Source of the DNA: Pseudomonas solani
GTDB lineage: Bacteria > Pseudomonadota > Gammaproteobacteria > Pseudomonadales > Pseudomonadaceae
DNA: 64,000 nt
Assembly: GCF_026072635.1 (NCBI RefSeq)
Contig: NZ_AP023081.1
Coordinates: forward strand, 1,820,501 to 1,884,500
Reading direction: 5' to 3'
Position numbers and translations under genes: made by a program
Shown here: piece after piece, positions 8,357 to 17,556 of the stretch
Position numbering within the stretch: the stretch's first letter is position 1
Layout: every line of letters starts with the position of its first letter
The notes under the pieces: model-generated
The model's database searches: none
Told to the model about the DNA's origin: nothing
What the model saw: only the letters and a program-made list of their open reading frames with translations

Positions 8357-10168
8357 ATGACCGCCAACGCCCTACCCTATCGTCCCCGCTGGCGCAGCCT
8401 CGTCCTGCTGGCCCTGGTCCTGGCGCCCTTGCTGTGGCCGGCCCACCACCTGGCTGAGCGTTACTACAACCAGGCCCTGGCCGAGCAGAACCGGCAGACC
8501 CTCGACCTCTACGTCGCCAACCTGCTGGGCACCCTGCGCCGCTTCGAGGTGCTGCCGCCGATCCTCGCCGACCTGCCGGCCCTGCGCAGCCAGCTGGCGG
8601 ACCCAAAGGACCCGGCCCGCCTGGACGCCGCCAACCGCCTGCTGGCCGAAGTACGCGACGAGACCGGCGCCGACGTCATCTACCTGATGAACCCCCAGGG
8701 CACCACTCTCAGTTCCTCCAACTGGGACAAGACGGACAGCTTCGTCGGCCGCGACTTCGCCTTCCGCCCCTACTACCGCGAGGCGCTCATGGGCCGCCAG
8801 GGCCGCTTCTTCGGGCTCGGCACCACCTCCGGCAAGCGCGGCTATTTCTATGCCAGCCCGGTGCGCGACGGCCAGGCGGTGATCGGCATTCTGGTGGTCA
8901 AGGTCGACCTGGACGACGCCGAATCCCTCTGGGGCAACACCCCCGAGCAGTTGCTGGTGACCGACTCCAACGGCGTGGCGATCATCACCTCGCGCCCGCA
9001 ATGGCGCTTCCACGCCACCCGCGAGCTGGACAACGCCGAGCGCGCCGCCATCTCCGCCAACCAGCCCTATCCGACCCAATCCCCCGAGCCCATCCGCCTG
9101 CGTCCGGGCGAATGGATCACCCAGAGCCGTGAGCTGCGCGAAACCGGCTGGACGGTCAGCATCCTCGCCCCGCAGGTGCTGGTGGACCGCCAGGTGCGCA
9201 CCACCGATGCCATCGCCGCCGCCACCCTGCTCGCCCTTCTCCTCTTGCTCGGCCTGATGATGCAGCGCCGTCGCCACTACCTCGACCGCATCGCCCTCGA
9301 CGCCCGTGCCCGGCGCGAGCTGGAGCTGCGCGTGCAGGAGCGCACCCAGGACCTTGAAGCCCTCAACAGCCGCCTCAAGGTGGAAGTGCTGGAGCGCGAG
9401 CAGGCCCAGCAGGAACTGGTCCGCGCCCAGGACGAAGTGGTCCAGGCCGGCAAGCTCTCCGCCCTCGGCACCATGTCCGCGAGCATCAGCCACGAACTCA
9501 ACCAGCCCCTGGCGGCCATCCGCAGCTACGCCGACAACGCCGGCGTGCTGCTGGACCACGAACGCTACGACGACGCCCGCGGCAACCTGCGGCAGATCAG
9601 CGAGCTCACCGGGCGCATGGCCTCGATCATCGCCCACCTGCGCGCCTTCGCCCGGCGCGACCGCCACGCGCCGGAAAGCGTCGCCCTGCAACCGGCGCTG
9701 GACGATGCCCTGTCGCTGCTGGCCAAGCGCCGCCGGGCGATGGACGTGGAGCTGATCCGCGACATGCCCGAAGCCCAGCTCTGGGTCCAGGCCGGCGAAA
9801 CCCGCCTGCGCCAGGTGCTCGGCAACCTGCTGGCCAATGCCCTCGACGCCCTGGGCGAGAAGCCCCACCCCCGGCGCATCTGGCTCAGCGCCGAGACCGA
9901 TGCCGAAGGCGTGACCCTGAGCCTGCGCGACAACGGCCCCGGATTCAGCCAGGAAGCCTTGCAACGGGCCCGCGAGCCCTTCTTCACCACCAAGACCAGT
10001 GCCCAGGGCCTCGGCCTCGGCCTGGCCATCTGCGACAGCCTGATCCGCGCCCTCGGCGGCGAACTGCTGCTGGCCAACCACCCCGAAGGCGGTGCCCTGC
10101 TGACCCTGCACCTGCGCTCCGCCATCCCCGGCGCCAACCCCCTCTCACCCGAGGACCACTCCGCATGA
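8357..10168 (+). CDS. dctB: C4-dicarboxylate sensor histidine kinase
   Basis: This 603-residue membrane sensor kinase has a first helix near residues 14-32, a periplasmic Cache-type sensor up to about residue 280, and a second helix at about 281-301. A coiled linker and HisKA domain follow, with the phospho-acceptor His379 in SHELNQPLAAIR. The ATPase domain has NLLANALDAL (about 490), DNGPGF (about 525) and GLGLGLAI (about 551). Family and partner identify it as DctB, which senses succinate, fumarate and malate. A CATAAT hexamer at 8321-8326 may be its -10 box. It overlaps the regulator gene by ATGA. The transporter genes dctPQM, next to this pair in P. aeruginosa, are absent here. Confidence 0.92.
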   Translation: MTANALPYRPRWRSLVLLALVLAPLLWPAHHLAERYYNQALAEQNRQTLDLYVANLLGTLRRFEVLPPILADLPALRSQLADPKDPARLDAANRLLAEVRDETGADVIYLMNPQGTTLSSSNWDKTDSFVGRDFAFRPYYREALMGRQGRFFGLGTTSGKRGYFYASPVRDGQAVIGILVVKVDLDDAESLWGNTPEQLLVTDSNGVAIITSRPQWRFHATRELDNAERAAISANQPYPTQSPEPIRLRPGEWITQSRELRETGWTVSILAPQVLVDRQVRTTDAIAAATLLALLLLLGLMMQRRRHYLDRIALDARARRELELRVQERTQDLEALNSRLKVEVLEREQAQQELVRAQDEVVQAGKLSALGTMSASISHELNQPLAAIRSYADNAGVLLDHERYDDARGNLRQISELTGRMASIIAHLRAFARRDRHAPESVALQPALDDALSLLAKRRRAMDVELIRDMPEAQLWVQAGETRLRQVLGNLLANALDALGEKPHPRRIWLSAETDAEGVTLSLRDNGPGFSQEALQRAREPFFTTKTSAQGLGLGLAICDSLIRALGGELLLANHPEGGALLTLHLRSAIPGANPLSPEDHSA

Positions 10169-11541
10169 CCCAGCCCATCGAAGCCGGCATCCAGGTCCTG
10201 CTGGTCGACGACGACCCGCACCTGCGCCAGGCCCTGAGCCAGACACTCGACCTCGCCGGCCTCAAGGTCCTCACCCTGGGCGATGCCAATGGCCTGGCCG
10301 CCCGCCTGCCCGCCGACTGGCCAGGTGTGGTGGTCAGCGATATCCGCATGCCCGGCGTCGACGGCCTCGAGCTGCTGCGCCAGCTCCACGAGCGCGACGC
10401 CCAGTTGCCCGTACTGCTGATCACCGGCCACGGCGACGTCCCCCTGGCGGTGCAGGCCATGCGCGCCGGTGCCTACGACTTCCTGGAAAAACCCTTCGCC
10501 AGCGAAGACCTGATCGACAGCGTGCGCCGCGCCCTCGACCTGCGCCGCCTGGTGCTGGAAAACCGCAGCCTGCGCCTGGCCCTTTCCGATCGCCAGCAGC
10601 TCAGCGGCCGCCTGGTGGGCCAATCGCCAGCAGCTCAGCGCCTGCGCGAGCAGATCGGCGCCCTCGCCGGCACCAGCGCCGATGTGCTGATCCTCGGTGA
10701 GACCGGCGCCGGCAAGGAAGTGGTCGCCCGCGCCCTGCACGACCTCTCCGCGCGCCGCGACGGCCCCTTCGTCGCCATCAATGCCGGTGCTCTGGCGGAG
10801 TCGGTGGTGGAAAGCGAGCTGTTCGGCCATGAGCAGGGCGCCTTCACCGGCGCGCAGAAGCGCCGCATCGGCAAGTTCGAATACGCCAACGGCGGCACCG
10901 TGTTCCTCGACGAGATCGAGAGCATGAGCCCGGACGTACAGGTCAAGCTGCTGCGCCTGCTGCAGGAGCGGGTGGTCGAGCGCCTCGGCGCCAACCAGTT
11001 GATCCCCCTCGACATCCGCGTCATCGCCGCCACCAAGGAAGACCTGCGCCAGGCCGCCGACCAGGGCCGCTTCCGCGCCGACCTTTACTACCGGCTCAAC
11101 GTCGCCAGCCTGCGCATCCCGCCGCTGCGCGAACGCGGCGAAGACATCCTGCTGCTGTTCCAGCACTTCGCCGAAGCCGCCGCCACCCGCCACGGCAGCC
11201 AGCCCCGCACGCTGGACAGCTCGCAGCGCGCCCTGCTGCTGACCCACGATTGGCCAGGCAACGTCCGTGAACTGCAGAACGCCGGGGAGCGCTTCGCCCT
11301 GGGCCTCGACCTGGCGCTGGACAACGGCACGCCAGACCTGCCCGCCAGCAACGGCGGCGGCCTGAGTGAGCAGGTGGAAGCCTTCGAGCGGGCGCTGATC
11401 CTGGCCGAGCTGGGCAACCCGCACAGTTCGATGCGCAGCCTGGCCGAAGCCCTGGGCCTGCCGCGCAAGACGCTCTCGGACAAGCTGCGCAAGCACAACA
11501 TCAGCTTTGGCGGCGGAAATCCCGCAGAAGAACAGGACTGA
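10165..11541 (+). CDS. dctD: sigma-54-dependent response regulator
   Basis: DctD is the partner of DctB and activates sigma-54 promoters. The 458-residue protein has a receiver with phospho-acceptor Asp59 (VVVSDIRMPG), an AAA+ domain with Walker A GETGAGKE, the sigma-54 contact loop GAFTGA and Walker B GGTVFLDEIE, and a C-terminal Fis-type helix-turn-helix ending near LGLPRKTLSDKLRKH. All activator motifs are intact. A consensus sigma-54 promoter lies 70 bp after the stop on the same strand, but no transporter gene follows. It probably controls a dctA or dctPQM elsewhere plus the local promoter. Confidence 0.93.
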   Translation: MTQPIEAGIQVLLVDDDPHLRQALSQTLDLAGLKVLTLGDANGLAARLPADWPGVVVSDIRMPGVDGLELLRQLHERDAQLPVLLITGHGDVPLAVQAMRAGAYDFLEKPFASEDLIDSVRRALDLRRLVLENRSLRLALSDRQQLSGRLVGQSPAAQRLREQIGALAGTSADVLILGETGAGKEVVARALHDLSARRDGPFVAINAGALAESVVESELFGHEQGAFTGAQKRRIGKFEYANGGTVFLDEIESMSPDVQVKLLRLLQERVVERLGANQLIPLDIRVIAATKEDLRQAADQGRFRADLYYRLNVASLRIPPLRERGEDILLLFQHFAEAAATRHGSQPRTLDSSQRALLLTHDWPGNVRELQNAGERFALGLDLALDNGTPDLPASNGGGLSEQVEAFERALILAELGNPHSSMRSLAEALGLPRKTLSDKLRKHNISFGGGNPAEEQD

Positions 11542-11611
11542 TCGGCGACTTTCCGCTCAAAGAAAGCAGCTGCCCACCGCCCGCGCCAGCAATGGCGGGC
11601 CTCCCGGGCGC

Positions 11612-11627
11612 TGGCACAGGCCTTGCT
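11612..11627 (+). promoter_or_regulatory. Orphan sigma-54 promoter downstream of dctD
   Basis: TGGCAC, 5 bp, TTGCT: the -24 GG (11613-11614) and -12 GC (11625-11626) are exactly spaced, and the match to TGGCACG-N4-TTGCW is nearly complete. The predicted start is near 11638. An imperfect inverted repeat CTTTCCGCTCAAAGAAAG at 11549-11566, centred about 80 bp upstream of that start, is a candidate enhancer site for DctD. There is no coding gene in the transcribed direction before the convergent gene at 11848. Confidence 0.7.
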
Positions 11628-11637
11628 CCATGCACCG

Positions 11638-11825
11638 CATCTCAACGCCTAGGCGTTGATCAGGGCACCCCTCCCCGGGAGTGCCCGCCCGCAGCGGCCA
11701 CAAGCCGTCACCGGGTCTCTTCCCCAGCGCAGCCTCGGTCCTCCCCGGCCCTGGCGGCAGGCGACGGACCATCAGCCCATCGCCTTCCACGTCGAACCCG
11801 GCCTCGCGCCGGGTTCGTCGTCTCT
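11638..11825 (+). ncRNA. Putative sigma-54-driven small RNA
   Basis: The 190-nt stretch after the orphan sigma-54 promoter contains no ATG and no ribosome binding site on the plus strand, but it is rich in perfect stem-loops. These are TCAACGCCTAGGCGTTGA at 11642-11659 (7-bp stem, CTAG loop, at the predicted 5' end), a GGGCAC/GTGCCC-based hairpin at about 11664-11687, and a 10-bp terminator-like stem at 11793-11817. Together with the promoter this has the architecture of a sigma-54-dependent sRNA, by analogy to CrcZ beside cbrAB. The A-rich Crc/Hfq motifs of CrcZ are not seen. Transcription is untested; an alternative is a remnant leader of a lost dctPQM operon. Confidence 0.4.
11793..11825 (+). 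terminator. Stem-loop terminator after the dctD/sRNA unit
   Basis: CGAACCCGGC (11793-11802) and GCCGGGTTCG (11808-11817) form a perfect 10-bp stem with loop CTCGC, followed by the T-rich TCGTCTCTATCT. It lies between dctD and the convergent gene at 11848-12216. Confidence 0.6.
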
Positions 11826-11847
11826 ATCTCGCGGAAATCCGCCTTCC

Positions 11848-12216
11848 CTAGGGTCGCTCCAGCAGAAAGCGCTCCAGATCAACCGGTGTACCCGGCTCGG
11901 CGTGCAATTTCTCCCGGAGGTCGGCGAACACCCGTTCGTGGTCCCGGTGCCCAGCCAGGGGCACCATCAGGTGCGGCTCAAGGCCGTGGTGGCGCAGACG
12001 CCGGCAGGCGCTCTGCAGGAAGTTGTAGGCAACGTCGCGGTGCAACTCGAAGCATTCCTGAAAGGGACGACCGTCGATCTCGCCCCTGAGATCGAAGCGC
12101 ACGTAAGTCTCCCAGTCGCGCTGCTCGACCTCATAGTCCAGATCGATGTGATAACCAGGCCAAGGGCCTACAGGGTCCCTGATTATTTCAAGGTGTCCTG
12201 GGCGAAACATATTCAA
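11848..12216 (-). CDS. DUF5064-like hypothetical protein
   Basis: This 122-residue acidic, histidine-containing protein has no signal peptide or membrane segment. It starts MFRPGHLEIIRDP (or two residues earlier) and has a central EVEQRDWETYVRFDLRGEIDG followed by FQECFELHRDVAYNFL. The pattern resembles the Pseudomonas-restricted DUF5064 family, whose function is unknown. It is convergent to dctD and divergent from arcD, with a 365-bp AT-rich gap in front. Its 3' end meets the putative sRNA terminator. Confidence 0.75.
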   Translation of the reverse strand: MNMFRPGHLEIIRDPVGPWPGYHIDLDYEVEQRDWETYVRFDLRGEIDGRPFQECFELHRDVAYNFLQSACRRLRHHGLEPHLMVPLAGHRDHERVFADLREKLHAEPGTPVDLERFLLERP

Positions 12217-12581
12217 CCTCCTGTGGAAAGTTGAAGTAAGAAACTGTCTACCTCGCTGACTTATATCCGTTCGGAATTAATTCAATCCCGAATAATTCCC
12301 ATATAATCAAATGGCATTTCGCCATGTTTCTTACAACAAATACTTACAACTTGAACTGTCACGAAAACCAACTAGTTTGAACGGGGCGCCGCCTGGGATG
12401 GCCTGCCGCCCCCTCTATTTTGCTCGCTCCGAGCATGCCTCCGAAGCCGCCACGCTCCCTCCGAATTCTGTAAGGAAATTGTCCCGCGCGGATTGATAGC
12501 TAGCTATTGACCTACGTCATAACTCTTCTCCGAAAGGAAGAGCCAACTAAGCACAGTTCCTACTCCTACTGGAGGTGCAAG
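12217..12581. promoter_or_regulatory. Divergent regulatory region before arcD, with AT-rich stretch
   Basis: This gap contains no gene. Positions 12230-12380 are clearly AT-rich against the GC-rich flanks and include GGAATTAATTC and CATATAATCAAA. There is a direct repeat CTTACAAC at 12330-12337 and 12343-12350. TGTCAC at 12358-12363 begins a weak match to the Pseudomonas ArgR pattern (TGTCGC-N8-AA). A perfect 12-bp palindrome ATAGCTAGCTAT sits at 12496-12507, directly before the ANR-type box. The ArgR assignment is only a suggestion. Confidence 0.5.
12507..12520 (+). promoter_or_regulatory. ANR (FNR-type) box upstream of arcDABC
   Basis: TTGAC-CTAC-GTCAT fits the ANR/FNR pattern TTGAT-N4-ATCAA with changes at both inner edges and the last base. 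Its centre is 68 bp before the arcD ATG. An ANR site centred at -41.5 would put the start near 12555, leaving a short leader with GGAGG. arcDABC of P. aeruginosa is induced by ANR when oxygen is low, so the site is expected here. Confidence 0.75.
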
Positions 12582-14009
12582 ATGTCAGACACCACCCAAA
12601 AACTCCGACTTGGCGCACTGGTTGCGCTCGTGGTCGGTTCAATGGTCGGCGGCGGGATCTTCTCGTTGCCGCAAAACATGGCAGCCAGCGCCGATGTCGG
12701 CGCGATTCTCATCGGCTGGGGCATCACTGCCGTCGGCATGCTCACCCTGGCCTTCGTGTTCCAGACCCTGGCCAACCGCAAACCCGATCTCGATGGCGGC
12801 GTGTACGCGTACGCCAAGGCCGGCTTCGGCGACTACATGGGCTTCTCCTCGGCCTGGGGCTACTGGATCAGCGCCTGGCTGGGCAACGTCGGCTACTTCG
12901 TCCTGCTGTTCAGCACCCTCGGCTACTTCTTCCCGATCTTCGGCGAGGGCAACACGCCAGCGGCCATCATCGGCGCCTCGGTGGTGCTCTGGGCCGTGCA
13001 CTTTCTGGTGCTGCGCGGGATCAAGGAGGCGGCCTTCATCAACCTGGTGACCACGGTCGCCAAGATCGTGCCGCTGTTCCTGTTCATCCTCATCTGCCTG
13101 TTCGCCTTCAAGCTGGACATCTTCACCGCCGACATCTGGGGCTCGATGAACCCCGACCTCGGCAGCGTGATGAACCAGGTGCGCAACATGATGCTGGTCA
13201 CCGTCTGGGTGTTCATCGGCATCGAGGGCGCGAGCATCTTTTCCGCCCGTGCCGAGAAGCGCAGCGATGTCGGCAAGGCCACCATCATCGGCTTCGTCAC
13301 CGTGCTGCTGTTGCTGGTGCTGGTGAACGTGCTGTCCCTCGGCATCATGACTCAGCCGGAACTGGCCAAGCTGCAGAACCCGTCCATGGCGGCCGTGCTG
13401 GAGCATGTGGTCGGCCACTGGGGCGCGGTGCTGATCAGCGTCGGCCTGATCATCTCCCTGGTAGGTGCCCTGCTGTCCTGGGTGCTGCTGTGCGCGGAGA
13501 TTCTCTTCGCCGCTGCCAAGGACCACACGATGCCGGAGTTCCTCCGTCGCGAGAACGCCAACCACGTCCCGGCCAACGCCCTGTGGCTGACCAACGCGAT
13601 GGTGCAAGTGTTCCTCATCGTCACCCTGTTCAGCGCCAGCACCTACCTCTCGCTGATCTACCTGGCCACCTCGATGATCCTGGTGCCCTACTTCTGGTCC
13701 GCCGCCTACGCCCTGCTCCTGCCCATCCGCGGCGAGACCTACGAGCAGGACGGCCGTGACCGCAACAAGGACCTCGCCATCGCCGGCGTCGCCCTGGTCT
13801 ACGCCGTGTGGCTGCTCTACGCCGGCGGCGTGAAGTACCTGCTGCTCTCGGCCCTGCTCTACGCCCCCGGCGCGATCCTCTTCGCCAAGGCCAAGCACGA
13901 GCTCGGCCAACCCATCTTCACCAACGTTGAGAAGCTGATCTTCGCCGCCGTGGTCATCGGCGCGCTCGCGGCGGCCTACGGCCTCTACGACGGCTTCCTG
14001 ACTCTGTAA
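12582..14009 (+). CDS. arcD: Arginine/ornithine antiporter
   Basis: ArcD exchanges external arginine for internal ornithine without energy cost, feeding the arginine deiminase pathway. The 475-residue APC-family protein has about 12-13 hydrophobic helices and the N-terminal LVVGSMVGGGIFSLPQNMA substrate-site loop. ATG 12582 follows GGAGG at 12571-12575; an upstream in-frame TTG at 12507 lies inside the ANR box and is not the start. It is the first gene of arcDABC, with an 18-bp gap to arcA. Confidence 0.96.
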   Translation: MSDTTQKLRLGALVALVVGSMVGGGIFSLPQNMAASADVGAILIGWGITAVGMLTLAFVFQTLANRKPDLDGGVYAYAKAGFGDYMGFSSAWGYWISAWLGNVGYFVLLFSTLGYFFPIFGEGNTPAAIIGASVVLWAVHFLVLRGIKEAAFINLVTTVAKIVPLFLFILICLFAFKLDIFTADIWGSMNPDLGSVMNQVRNMMLVTVWVFIGIEGASIFSARAEKRSDVGKATIIGFVTVLLLLVLVNVLSLGIMTQPELAKLQNPSMAAVLEHVVGHWGAVLISVGLIISLVGALLSWVLLCAEILFAAAKDHTMPEFLRRENANHVPANALWLTNAMVQVFLIVTLFSASTYLSLIYLATSMILVPYFWSAAYALLLPIRGETYEQDGRDRNKDLAIAGVALVYAVWLLYAGGVKYLLLSALLYAPGAILFAKAKHELGQPIFTNVEKLIFAAVVIGALAAAYGLYDGFLTL

Positions 14010-14027
14010 CTCGTAAGGAGACCTGCC

Positions 14028-15278
14028 ATGTCCAAAGTCAAACTCGGCGTTCATTCGGAAGCCGGCAAACTGCATAAGGTGATGGTCTGCTCGCCGGGTC
14101 TGGCCCATATGCGCCTGACCCCCAACAACTGCGACGAGCTGCTGTTCGATGACGTCATCTGGGTCAACCAGGCCAAGCGCGACCACTTCGACTTCGTCAC
14201 CAAGATGCGCGAACGCGGCATCGAAGTGATGGAGATGCACAACCTGCTCACCGACATCGTGCAGAACCCCGAAGCCCTGAAGTGGATCCTCGACCGCAAG
14301 ATCACCGCCAACCAGGTCGGCGTCGGCCTGACCAATGAAGTGCGCTCCTGGCTCGAAGGCCTGGAGCCGCGCAAGCTCGCCGAGTTCCTTATCGGCGGTG
14401 TCGCCGGCTCCGACCTGCCGGACAGCGAAGGCGTCAGCGCGATCAAGATGTACCGCGACTACCTGGGCCACTCCAGCTTCATCCTGCCGCCGCTGCCCAA
14501 CACCCAGTTCACCCGCGACACCACCTGCTGGATCTACGGCGGCGTAACCCTCAACCCCATGTACTGGCCGGCGCGACGTCAGGAAACCCTGCTCACCACC
14601 GCCATCTACAAGTTCCACCCCGAGTTCACCAACGCCGAATTCGAAGTCTGGTACGGCGACCCCGACAAGGACCATGGCAGCGCCACCCTCGAAGGCGGTG
14701 ACGTCATGCCCATCGGCAACGGCGTGGTGCTCATCGGCATGGGCGAGCGCACTTCGCGCCAGGCCATCGGCCAACTGGCCCAATCGCTGTTCGCCAAGGG
14801 CGCGGTAGAGAAGGTGATAGTCGCCGGCCTGCCGAAATCCCGCGCGGCCATGCACCTGGACACCGTCTTCACCTTCTGCGACCGCGACCTGGTCACGGTC
14901 TTCCCGGAAGTGGTCAAGGAGATCGTCCCCTTCATCCTCCGCCCGGACGAGAGCCGCCCCTACGGCATCGACATCCGCCGCGAGGAGAAGAGTTTCATCG
15001 ACGTGGTCGCCGAGTCCCTCGGGCTCAAGCAACTGCGCGTGGTGCAGACCGGCGGTGACAGCTTCGAGGCCGAGCGCGAACAGTGGGACGACGGCAACAA
15101 CGTCGTCTGCCTGGAGCCCGGCGTGGTGGTCGGCTACGACCGCAACACCTACACCAACACCCAGCTGCGCAAGGCCGGTGTCGAGGTGGTGACCATCAGC
15201 GCCAGCGAACTCGGCCGCGGCCGTGGCGGTGGCCACTGCATGACCTGCCCGATCCTGCGCGACCCGATCGACTATTGA
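14028..15278 (+). CDS. arcA: Arginine deiminase
   Basis: ArcA hydrolyses arginine to citrulline and ammonia. The 416-residue protein has the FTRDTTCWI substrate loop, the catalytic-His segment [11 protein letters not shown] and the C-terminal GGGHCMTCP, whose first Cys (residue 404) is the nucleophile equivalent to Cys406 of the P. aeruginosa enzyme. All active-site segments are present. AAGGAG precedes ATG 14028. It is followed by a strong stem-loop at 15297-15319 in the gap to arcB. Confidence 0.97.
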   Translation: MSKVKLGVHSEAGKLHKVMVCSPGLAHMRLTPNNCDELLFDDVIWVNQAKRDHFDFVTKMRERGIEVMEMHNLLTDIVQNPEALKWILDRKITANQVGVGLTNEVRSWLEGLEPRKLAEFLIGGVAGSDLPDSEGVSAIKMYRDYLGHSSFILPPLPNTQFTRDTTCWIYGGVTLNPMYWPARRQETLLTTAIYKFHPEFTNAEFEVWYGDPDKDHGSATLEGGDVMPIGNGVVLIGMGERTSRQAIGQLAQSLFAKGAVEKVIVAGLPKSRAAMHLDTVFTFCDRDLVTVFPEVVKEIVPFILRPDESRPYGIDIRREEKSFIDVVAESLGLKQLRVVQTGGDSFEAEREQWDDGNNVVCLEPGVVVGYDRNTYTNTQLRKAGVEVVTISASELGRGRGGGHCMTCPILRDPIDY

Positions 15279-15296
15279 TCCAAAAAGCCGAACCCC

Positions 15297-15319
15297 GGCG
15301 GCCGCTACCCGCGGCCGCC
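15297..15319 (+). other. Stem-loop in the arcA-arcB gap
   Basis: GGCGGCCGC at 15297-15305 and GCGGCCGCC at 15311-15319 form a perfect 9-bp stem around TACCC. There is no T run after it. In P. aeruginosa the arc transcript is processed and intergenic hairpins protect the fragments, so an mRNA processing or stability role is more likely than termination. Confidence 0.6.
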
Positions 15320-15385
15320 CTTCCCGCCAGCCACGAGCTGTTCTGACGGGAACCGGATTCCGACCTGCCCAAAAGGAGAAAGACC

Positions 15386-16396
15386 ATGGCTTTCAACATG
15401 CACAACCGCAACCTGCTCAGCCTCATGCATCACAGCACCCGTGAGCTGCGGTACCTGCTGGACCTCTCCCGCGACCTGAAACGCGCCAAGTACACCGGCA
15501 CCGAGCAGCAGCACCTGAAACGCAAGAACATCGCACTGATCTTCGAGAAGACCTCCACCCGCACCCGCTGCGCCTTCGAGGTCGCCGCCTATGACCAGGG
15601 CGCCAATGTCACCTACATCGACCCCAACTCCTCGCAGATCGGCCACAAGGAGACCATGAAGGACACCGCCCGCGTGCTCGGGCGCATGTATGACGCCATC
15701 GAGTACCGCGGCTTCAAGCAGGAAATCGTCGAAGAACTGGCCAAGTTCGCCGGCGTCCCGGTGTTCAACGGCTTGACCGACGAATACCACCCCACCCAGA
15801 TGCTCGCCGACGTGCTGACCATGCGTGAGCACAGTGACAAGCCGCTGCACGACATCAGCTACGCCTACCTGGGCGACGCCCGCAACAACATGGGCAACTC
15901 GCTGCTGCTGATCGGCGCCAAGCTGGGCATGGACGTGCGCATCGCCGCGCCCAAGGCGCTGTGGCCGGAAGAAGAGTTCATCGCCCAGTGCAAGCAATTC
16001 GCCGAGGAAAGCGGCGCGCGCATCACCGTCACCGAAGACGCCAAGGCGGCGGTCAAGGGCGTCGACTTCATCCACACCGACGTCTGGGTCTCCATGGGCG
16101 AGCCGGTGGAAGCCTGGGGCGAGCGCATCAAGCAACTGCTGCCCTACCAGGTCAACGCCGAGATGATGAAAGCCTCCGGCACCGCACGGACCAAGTTCAT
16201 GCACTGCCTGCCGGCCTTCCACAACAGCGAGACCAAGGTCGGCAAGCAGATCGCCGAGCAGTACCCGCACCTGGCCAACGGCATCGAAGTGACCGACGAC
16301 GTGTTCGAGTCCCCGGCCTGCATCGCCTTCGAGCAAGCGGAGAACCGCATGCACACGATCAAGGCGATTCTGGTCTCGACCCTCGCCGACGTCTGA
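15386..16396 (+). CDS. arcB: Catabolic ornithine carbamoyltransferase
   Basis: This enzyme phosphorolyses citrulline to ornithine and carbamoyl phosphate in the deiminase pathway. The 336-residue protein has the carbamoyl phosphate loop STRTR at 57-61, HPTQ in [16 protein letters not shown], and HCLP at 273-276. The segment MYDAIEYRG carries Glu106, equivalent to the residue linked to allosteric cooperativity in the P. aeruginosa catabolic enzyme, which supports a catabolic rather than an ArgF role. AAGGAG precedes ATG 15386. Confidence 0.97.
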   Translation: MAFNMHNRNLLSLMHHSTRELRYLLDLSRDLKRAKYTGTEQQHLKRKNIALIFEKTSTRTRCAFEVAAYDQGANVTYIDPNSSQIGHKETMKDTARVLGRMYDAIEYRGFKQEIVEELAKFAGVPVFNGLTDEYHPTQMLADVLTMREHSDKPLHDISYAYLGDARNNMGNSLLLIGAKLGMDVRIAAPKALWPEEEFIAQCKQFAEESGARITVTEDAKAAVKGVDFIHTDVWVSMGEPVEAWGERIKQLLPYQVNAEMMKASGTARTKFMHCLPAFHNSETKVGKQIAEQYPHLANGIEVTDDVFESPACIAFEQAENRMHTIKAILVSTLADV

Positions 16397-16580
16397 TTCC
16401 AGAAATCCACGGGGGCGCTGGCTTTGTCGGCGGCACCGCGCGGCTCCTCACCGTACCGGGGTACGGGTCGTCGCAGCTCGCTTGCCTTCACGCCACCATC
16501 CCCTGTGGCTTCATGGAATATCCGAGATTCGGAGAAGGAGCGGGAAACCGCCCCCTCTCCACCGCAACAGGAGAACAATC
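16397..16580 (+). other. arcB-arcC gap with inverted repeats
   Basis: This 184-bp gap is longer than usual inside the operon. It holds a perfect inverted repeat CCGTACC-GG-GGTACGG at 16451-16466 and a second imperfect hairpin near 16535-16562. No gene, T run or promoter consensus is seen. Like the arcA-arcB stem-loop it may mark an mRNA processing point. It could also be a decayed palindromic repeat. Confidence 0.45.
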
Positions 16581-17510
16581 ATGCGAATAGTCGTCGCATT
16601 GGGCGGTAACGCCCTGCTGCGCCGTGGCGAACCCATGACGGCGGAGAACCAGCGCGAGAACGTGCGCATCGCCGCCGAGCAGATCGCCAAGATCCAGCCC
16701 GGCAACGAGCTGGTGGTCGCCCACGGCAACGGCCCACAGGTCGGCCTGCTGGCCCTCCAGGGCGCTGCCTACACGGCGGTCAGCACCTACCCGCTGGACG
16801 TCCTCGGCGCCGAGACCGAGGGCATGATCGGCTACATGATCGAACAGGAACTGGGCAACCTGCTGCCCTTCGAAGTGCCCTTCGCCACCCTGCTCACCCA
16901 GGTGGAAGTGGACGCCAAGGACCCGGCCTTCCAGAAACCCACCAAACCCATCGGCCCGGTGTACTCCCGGGAAGAGGCCGAGCGCCTCGCCGAGGAAAAG
17001 GGCTGGACCATCGCCCCCGACGGCGACAAGTTCCGCCGCGTGGTGGCCAGCCCCCGGCCCAAGCAGATCTTCGAGATCCGCCCGGTGAAATGGCTGCTGG
17101 AAAAAGGCTCGGTGGTGATCTGCGCCGGCGGTGGCGGCATCCCCACGCTTTATGACGACAACGGCAAGCTCAAGGGCGTCGAGGCGGTGATCGACAAGGA
17201 CCTCTGCTCCGCGCTGCTGGCCGAGCAACTGGAGAGCGACATCCTGGTGATCGCCACCGACGTCGACGCGGCCTACATCGACTGGGGCAAGCCGACCCAG
17301 AAGGCCATCGCCGAAGCCCACCCCGACGAACTCGAGCGCCTCGGCTTCGCTGCCGGCTCCATGGGGCCCAAGGTCCAGGCTGCCAGCGAGTTCGCCCGCA
17401 ACACCGGCCGTGCGGCGGTGATCGGCTCCCTCGCCGATATCGAAGCCATCGTCCAGGGCAAGGCCGGCACCCGCGTCAGCACCGCCAACCCCGGCATCAG
17501 CTACCGCTGA
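16581..17510 (+). CDS. arcC: Carbamate kinase
   Basis: ArcC transfers phosphate from carbamoyl phosphate to ADP, the ATP-yielding step of the arginine deiminase pathway. The 309-residue amino acid kinase starts [16 protein letters not shown] and has [35 protein letters not shown] and ATDVDAAY. The frame stays open upstream, but ATG 16581 follows AGGAG and matches the 310-residue family length. It is the last gene of arcDABC and is followed by a strong terminator. Confidence 0.97.
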   Translation: MRIVVALGGNALLRRGEPMTAENQRENVRIAAEQIAKIQPGNELVVAHGNGPQVGLLALQGAAYTAVSTYPLDVLGAETEGMIGYMIEQELGNLLPFEVPFATLLTQVEVDAKDPAFQKPTKPIGPVYSREEAERLAEEKGWTIAPDGDKFRRVVASPRPKQIFEIRPVKWLLEKGSVVICAGGGGIPTLYDDNGKLKGVEAVIDKDLCSALLAEQLESDILVIATDVDAAYIDWGKPTQKAIAEAHPDELERLGFAAGSMGPKVQAASEFARNTGRAAVIGSLADIEAIVQGKAGTRVSTANPGISYR

Positions 17511-17523
17511 TGCCCCGCACCCA

Positions 17524-17556
17524 CGGAGCCGCGCCAGCGGCTCCGGCTCCTCCTCC
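17524..17556 (+). terminator. Terminator of the arcDABC operon
   Basis: CGGAGCCGC (17524-17532) pairs with GCGGCTCCG (17537-17545) around loop GCCA. The stem is perfect, and pyrimidine-rich GCTCCTCCTCC follows. The rest of the gap to fabY (to 17804) shows no gene. Confidence 0.75.
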
